Below are positions 59,989 through 64,000 of a DNA stretch of 64,000 nucleotides, piece by piece. Under the pieces are notes generated by a model. It was given only the letters and a program-made list of their open reading frames with translations, was not told the DNA's origin and searched no databases. A program made the translations under genes and the position numbers. The stretch's first letter is position 1. Every line of letters starts with the position of its first letter. Origin of the DNA: Alphaproteobacteria bacterium (GTDB lineage Bacteria > Pseudomonadota > Alphaproteobacteria > Elsterales > Elsteraceae); NCBI GenBank assembly GCA_004292755.1, contig RDXE01000054.1:1-64000 (forward strand), in the 5' to 3' direction.

Positions 59989-60150
59989 TAGGCACTGAGG
60001 TGGATTGAGACAGGGAAGCCGGTGCGAGACCGGCGCTGCCCCCGCAACTGTCAGCGGCGAGGTTGGGTCCATCAGCCACTGGGGGCACTGTGCCCCTGGG
60101 AAGGCGGGCCGAGCCGACGACCCCGAGCCAGGAGACCTCCTCAGTCCGAG
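59985..60150 (+). ncRNA. cobalamin riboswitch
   Basis: The core GGGAAGCCGGTGCGAGACCG, the CCCCGCAACTGT stretch and the B12 box GAGCCAGGAGACCTCC (60125-60140) match the cobalamin riboswitch consensus. Outer pairing between CACTGAGG and CCTCAGTC-type arms is seen. It lies immediately before cobU and is expected to turn expression of cobU-cobW-cobN down when adenosylcobalamin is abundant. The 3' region is close to the cobU GGAGGGAGG ribosome site, so translational control is likely. Confidence 0.93.
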
Positions 60151-60181
60151 TGTCTGTCCAACACCTCGGAGGGAGGCGGCC

Positions 60182-60775
60182 GTGGACTTGATCAAGGCGG
60201 CGGCACCAGGTTTGGTGGCGCCGGGTAGACGCCATGCCGTTGTGCTGGTGCTGGGGGGTGCGCGCTCCGGCAAGTCGGCCTATGCCGAGCGCTTGGTGCT
60301 GCAAGCGGGCCGCGGCAGCTATCTGGCGACGGCTGAACCCCTCGATGCTGAAATGGACGACCGCATCCGCCATCATCGCGCGCGGCGGGGGGCGGACTGG
60401 CACACGATTGAAGAGCCCCTTGCGCTGGCTGACACGCTGGTGCGTATCAGCGCACCCGACCGCCCCGTCCTGGTGGACTGCCTTACCCTCTGGCTGTCCA
60501 ATCTGATGCACGCCAATCGCCCGATCGCGGCGGAGACAGCGGGGCTGGTTGCGGCGTTCGATCGCCTCAATGGACCAGTTGTCCTGGTCTCAAACGAAGT
60601 CGGCGGCGGCCTTGTGCCGGACACACCGCTTGGCCGCGCGTTTCGTGACCAGGCTGGTCGCCTGCATCAAGCAATCGCTGCAGCTGCCGATGGTGTGGTG
60701 CTGGTCACCGCTGGGCTGCCACAGATCCTGAAATCACCCACACACAGCTCATCAACCCCAGGGGGTTTTGCCTGA
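60182..60775 (+). CDS. cobU: adenosylcobinamide kinase/guanylyltransferase
   Basis: A protein of 197 residues (CobU/CobP), which phosphorylates adenosylcobinamide and transfers GMP in the nucleotide-loop stage of B12 synthesis. The P-loop is GGARSGKS (about 25-32), followed by ATAEPLDAEM, HRARRGADW and LVDCLTLWLSN. GTG 60182 follows GGAGGGAGG. It contains the conserved VLVSNEVGGGLVP. It overlaps cobW by one base. Directly downstream of the cobalamin riboswitch. Confidence 0.95.
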   Translation: MDLIKAAAPGLVAPGRRHAVVLVLGGARSGKSAYAERLVLQAGRGSYLATAEPLDAEMDDRIRHHRARRGADWHTIEEPLALADTLVRISAPDRPVLVDCLTLWLSNLMHANRPIAAETAGLVAAFDRLNGPVVLVSNEVGGGLVPDTPLGRAFRDQAGRLHQAIAAAADGVVLVTAGLPQILKSPTHSSSTPGGFA

Positions 60776-61791
60776 TGGCCCAGAAGATTCCTGCCACTAT
60801 CATCACTGGTTTTCTTGGAGCGGGCAAAACCTCGCTGTTGCGGCATCTGTTGAGTCACACCGATCGGCGGCTTGCTGTGATCATCAATGAATTCGGCGAT
60901 CTTGGCATCGATAAGTCCATTGTTGATGGCTGCACGGAGGCTGTCTGTGAGATTAGGGAGCTCGCCAATGGCTGCATTTGCTGCACCGTGGCCGATGACT
61001 TCCTACCGACGCTTGAAGCGCTGCTGGCACTGCCGCAACCGCCAGACCATATCGTCATTGAGACCTCAGGCCTCGCCCTGCCGAAGCCGTTGGTGCAGGC
61101 ATTCCAATGGCCGGATGTCGCGGCCCGTGTGACGGTGGATGGTGTGCTGACGGTCGTCGACGCCCCGGCCGTGGCAGCTGGCCGGTTCGCGGACGACCCA
61201 GCCGCCCTCGCCCAGCAAGCGGCTGCCGACCCATCCCTCGACCATGACAATCCCTTGGCCGAGGTGTTTGAGGATCAACTGGCCTGCGCTGACTTGGTCA
61301 TCGTCAACAAGCGCGATCTGGTGGGGGCCGCCGACTGGTCGGCCACCCTGGCGCGGCTAGAGACCCAGTTGCGGCCCGGTGTGCGCATGGTCACCGCCGA
61401 ACACGGACGGGTGCCGGTTGCCGTTGCACTTGGCCTGGGTGCAGCTGTGGAGTCGGACTTGGCCGGGCGCCCCTCCCACCATGATGGCGAGGATGGGCAT
61501 GATCACGAGGATTTCGACGCGTTCTCTGTGGTGTGTCCACCGGTTGCCAATCTGGATGCCTTCGCCGGGCGCTTGGCGGAGCTTGCCACCCAGCACCAGG
61601 TCTTGCGGCTCAAGGGGTTCGTGTCCGTCGCGGGGGCCAGTCGGCGCTGCGTGATCCAGGGGGTTGGGCCGCGCATTGATCGCTATTTCGATCGCCCCTG
61701 GCAGCCGGGCGAGGGGGCAGCGGGCGAGTTGGTGGTGATCGGTCTGAAGGGCCTCGACCGCGCTGCGATCACGGCAGCCTTGGCCGCCTGA
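60775..61791 (+). CDS. cobW: CobW-family GTPase/metal chaperone
   Basis: A protein of 338 residues of the G3E GTPase group. The P-loop is GFLGAGKTS (about 12-20), with NEFGDLGID as switch region, the CxCC metal-binding motif in NGCICCTV (Cys67, Cys69, Cys70) and NKRD for the guanine base. A His-rich loop (HHDGEDGHDHED, about 233-246) may bind metal. By position between cobU and cobN it probably supplies cobalt to the CobN chelatase. The start overlaps cobU (TGATG). Confidence 0.95.
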   Translation: MAQKIPATIITGFLGAGKTSLLRHLLSHTDRRLAVIINEFGDLGIDKSIVDGCTEAVCEIRELANGCICCTVADDFLPTLEALLALPQPPDHIVIETSGLALPKPLVQAFQWPDVAARVTVDGVLTVVDAPAVAAGRFADDPAALAQQAAADPSLDHDNPLAEVFEDQLACADLVIVNKRDLVGAADWSATLARLETQLRPGVRMVTAEHGRVPVAVALGLGAAVESDLAGRPSHHDGEDGHDHEDFDAFSVVCPPVANLDAFAGRLAELATQHQVLRLKGFVSVAGASRRCVIQGVGPRIDRYFDRPWQPGEGAAGELVVIGLKGLDRAAITAALAA

Positions 61792-64000
61792 TGCACCTGC
61801 TGGCGGCGGACCTGGAGGCTGCGTCGGATGGAGTGGCCGTCGACCTTGGTCAAACACCGGGGGAGATTGTGCTGCTCTCGGCGGCAGAAACGGACCTTGC
61901 CTGCTGGGCTGCGGCGGCGCATCGCCTTGGCGGCAGCCCCACGCTGCGCTTGGCCAATCTGCTGCAGTTGTCTCACCCATACTCGGTTGATCTCTACACC
62001 GACCAAGTGTTGAGCCACGCAAAGCTGGTGATTGTTCGCCTGCTGGGTGGCATCGGCTATTGGACCTATGGCATGGAGCGTCTGGCGCGGCTTGCCTGTC
62101 CGGTCGTGGTGCTGCCGGGCGATGGACGCGATGATCCGACCTTGGCTGCAGCCTCCACAGCGTCCCCGGCGCTGCGCCAGCACCTCCTGGCCGCCTTCAC
62201 CGAGGGGGGCGTCGATAATGCCGATCAAGCGCTGCGCGCTGCGGCTGCCAGCCTTGGCTACCCGCTCACATGGGGTGCACCAGCGCCATTGCCGCGGGCC
62301 TGGGCGCTGCCGCGCCGCGGCACCGGACCGCTGGTGCCGATCCTGGTCTATCGCGCCCTGATCCAGGCGGGCGATACCGCACCGTTGGAGGCATTGAGCG
62401 AGGCGCTTGCCGCCCGCGGCCTGACCGCAGCACCTCTGGCAGTTGCCAGCCTGAAGGACCCAGCCGCCATCGCTCTGTTGCAACAGGTTGCAGCGGAGCG
62501 GCCAGCCCTGACCATCGCGGCGACGGGGTTTGCGGTGGGCGATCCAGCGCATCCATTGGCTACACCAGATGGCCCGGTGCTGCAGGTAGCCTTCGCTCAG
62601 GACAGTCCTGGGAGCTGGCAGGCAGGCAAGCGGGGCCTCGGGCCGCGGGACATCGCCATGCATGTCGCCTTACCGGAGGTGGACGGACGGGTATTCACCC
62701 GTGCGATCGCCTTCAAGGCGGATGGCGTCCGCTGCCCCCTTACACAAGTGGTGCTGCGGCGCCTGTCGCCGGTGCCGGACCGCGTGGAGTTCGTCGCAGA
62801 GCTTGCCCAAGCCTGGGTCCGGCTCGGGCTGTTGTCCGTGGCGGAGCGGCGGGTCGCGCTGGTGCTGGCCAATTATCCCAGTCGCGACGGGCGTATTGGC
62901 AATGGCGTGGGGCTGGATGTGCCGGAGTCTGCCGCTGTCATTCTGCGCGCGATGGCGCAGGCGGGCTATGCGATCGCCAACGCGCCTGCCGATGGCGCCA
63001 CGCTGATGGCCGCCTTGTTGGCGGGTCCCAGCAATCAGCGCCGCAGCGCGGTTGGGGGTGAACTGGTCAGTGCTGCGGACTATCACGCGGGCTTTCAGCG
63101 CCTGCCGAAGGCGGTGGAAGCCGCGGTGATCGAGCGCTGGGGCCCACCAGAAGCGGACCCCGGCTGGGTGGGCGATGGGTTTCGCGTGCCAGCGCTGCGG
63201 TTCGGCGCTGTCACTGTCATGGTGCAACCGGCGCGCGGCTATGGGGTGGACCCGTTGCGCAGCGCCCACGACCCCGATTTGGTGCCCCCCCATGGGTATC
63301 TGGCAGCGTATCTGTGGGTGCGCGCCCAGGCGGACTGCGTGGTCCATTTGGGCAAGCATGGCACCGCCGAGTGGTTGCCGGGCAAGTCCGTCGCCCTCTC
63401 GACGACCTGTTGGCCTGAGGTGGTGCTGGGCCCAACGCCGCAGCTTTACCCCTTCATAGTCAACGACCCAGGCGAGGGGACGCAGGCCAAGCGGCGGGGG
63501 GCGGCCGTGATCATCGATCACCTGACCCCACCGCTGACCAGGGCAGAGACTTACGGCCCTTTGAAAGATCTGGAACAACTGGTCGATGAGTACCATCAGG
63601 CAACCAGCCTGGATGCCCGTCGTCGCGATTGGTTGGCGCGGGAAATCACGGACCGGGTGGCGCGCGCTGGTCTCGGCGCCGATTGCGGCATCGAACCGGA
63701 TGACTCGCTGCAGCAGCGGCTGACCAAGCTTGATGGCTTCCTGTGTACGGTGAAGGAACTGCAAATCCGCGATGGGTTGCACGTGTTTGGCCGCTCGCCC
63801 ACTGGATCGCAGGCGACGGATTTGCTGGTTGCACTGACCCGCATTCCGCGTGGGCAGAACGCCTCGCTGCTGCGCGCGTTGGCAGCCGATCTCGGCCTTG
63901 CGCTGGATCCATTGACTGCCTCGCTCGCCGACCCTGCGCCGCCGGTCGCGCCGCCGCTCCAGCCCGCTCGGTTGATCGGCGATGTGGTGGAGCAATTGGA
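61791..64000 (+). CDS. cobN: cobaltochelatase large subunit CobN (3' truncated by window)
   Basis: The first 736 codons of a CobN-like protein, which inserts cobalt into hydrogenobyrinic acid a,c-diamide using ATP with CobS and CobT. Typical motifs are present: VALVLANYPSRDGRIGNGVGLD, HGYLAAYLWVRAQADCVVHLGKHGTAEWLPGK and PFIVNDPGEGTQAKRR. The start overlaps cobW by one base. A full-length CobN has about 1100-1400 residues, so the rest lies outside. No frameshift was seen in the visible part. Confidence 0.95.
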   Translation, partial: MHLLAADLEAASDGVAVDLGQTPGEIVLLSAAETDLACWAAAAHRLGGSPTLRLANLLQLSHPYSVDLYTDQVLSHAKLVIVRLLGGIGYWTYGMERLARLACPVVVLPGDGRDDPTLAAASTASPALRQHLLAAFTEGGVDNADQALRAAAASLGYPLTWGAPAPLPRAWALPRRGTGPLVPILVYRALIQAGDTAPLEALSEALAARGLTAAPLAVASLKDPAAIALLQQVAAERPALTIAATGFAVGDPAHPLATPDGPVLQVAFAQDSPGSWQAGKRGLGPRDIAMHVALPEVDGRVFTRAIAFKADGVRCPLTQVVLRRLSPVPDRVEFVAELAQAWVRLGLLSVAERRVALVLANYPSRDGRIGNGVGLDVPESAAVILRAMAQAGYAIANAPADGATLMAALLAGPSNQRRSAVGGELVSAADYHAGFQRLPKAVEAAVIERWGPPEADPGWVGDGFRVPALRFGAVTVMVQPARGYGVDPLRSAHDPDLVPPHGYLAAYLWVRAQADCVVHLGKHGTAEWLPGKSVALSTTCWPEVVLGPTPQLYPFIVNDPGEGTQAKRRGAAVIIDHLTPPLTRAETYGPLKDLEQLVDEYHQATSLDARRRDWLAREITDRVARAGLGADCGIEPDDSLQQRLTKLDGFLCTVKELQIRDGLHVFGRSPTGSQATDLLVALTRIPRGQNASLLRALAADLGLALDPLTASLADPAPPVAPPLQPARLIGDVVEQL

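Noticed and set aside
1-64000. tRNA and rRNA genes
   Set aside because: I looked for TTCGA-type T-loops with cloverleaf arms and conserved rRNA blocks and saw none; a tRNAscan-SE run would settle it.

Overview
The window is a GC-rich bacterial chromosome segment, most likely from an alphaproteobacterium of the Rhodospirillales type. This is inferred from gene content: PuuE-type allantoinase, a TIGR02186-like protein beside a TauE-type permease, a DUF3422 protein, bactofilin, an alphaproteobacterial-type ribbon-helix-helix protein, PAS_5-like proteins, and CobN/CobW/CobU under a cobalamin riboswitch. No rRNA, tRNA, transposase, integrase, CRISPR array or photosynthesis genes were seen. The last gene (cobN) runs off the right edge.

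Layout. (1) 1-16.5 kb is a purine-catabolism locus: a Cys-for-Ser patatin-like protein, a creatininase-family amidohydrolase, an NMT1/TauT-type ABC importer, an FMO-like flavoprotein, HIU hydrolase (uraH), a three-subunit xanthine-dehydrogenase-type molybdoenzyme, allantoate-amidohydrolase-type hydrolase and PuuE allantoinase. A RES/Xre toxin-antitoxin pair and a two-module pentapeptide-repeat protein interrupt it. An azlCD exporter follows, preceded by tandem palindromic repeats. No classical urate oxidase or OHCU decarboxylase is present, and the FMO-like protein is the obvious candidate for the urate-oxidation step. (2) 16.5-24.7 kb, minus strand, is housekeeping: a Bax-like glucosaminidase, NifU-type scaffold, universal stress protein, TIGR02186/TauE, trpS and murJ. 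(3) 24.7-29.3 kb holds a small conserved protein, a Tat-exported intradiol dioxygenase and a polysaccharide cluster (methyltransferase, CapD-like dehydratase, WecA/WbpL-like transferase). (4) 29.3-36.5 kb holds a short gene with a 14-nt perfect anti-16S Shine-Dalgarno and its own terminator, a PAS-GGDEF-EAL protein, bactofilin, a lipoprotein, a LigB/YgiD dioxygenase, a GntR-like regulator with two winged helices, and a four-gene ECF sigma/anti-sigma/metal-sensor-like/RHH operon.

(5) 36.5-43 kb is a carotenoid-acid/glycosyl-ester cluster resembling staphyloxanthin-type C30 pathways: aldehyde dehydrogenase, two CrtI/CrtN-type desaturases, acyltransferase and glycosyltransferase. (6) 43-51.3 kb holds a DUF3422 protein, three tandem PAS_5-like paralogues, an OmpR-type regulator, asd with its terminator, a GNAT protein and a chemoreceptor. 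(7) 51.3-53.3 kb is a visibly AT-rich island with two genes, a nuclease-less DUF262 protein and a HEPN protein with an intact R-x4-H motif. It is a strong candidate for a two-gene defence or toxin module. (8) 53.4-58.3 kb is a tightly coupled minus-strand operon: ferredoxin reductase, SDR, PaaA-like diiron oxygenase, gentisate-1,2-dioxygenase-type bicupin and an unknown 195-residue protein, with a divergent MarR regulator. It looks like an uncharacterised route of aromatic-ring hydroxylation and cleavage. (9) 58.4-64 kb holds a second chemoreceptor, then a cobalamin riboswitch with cobU-cobW-cobN.
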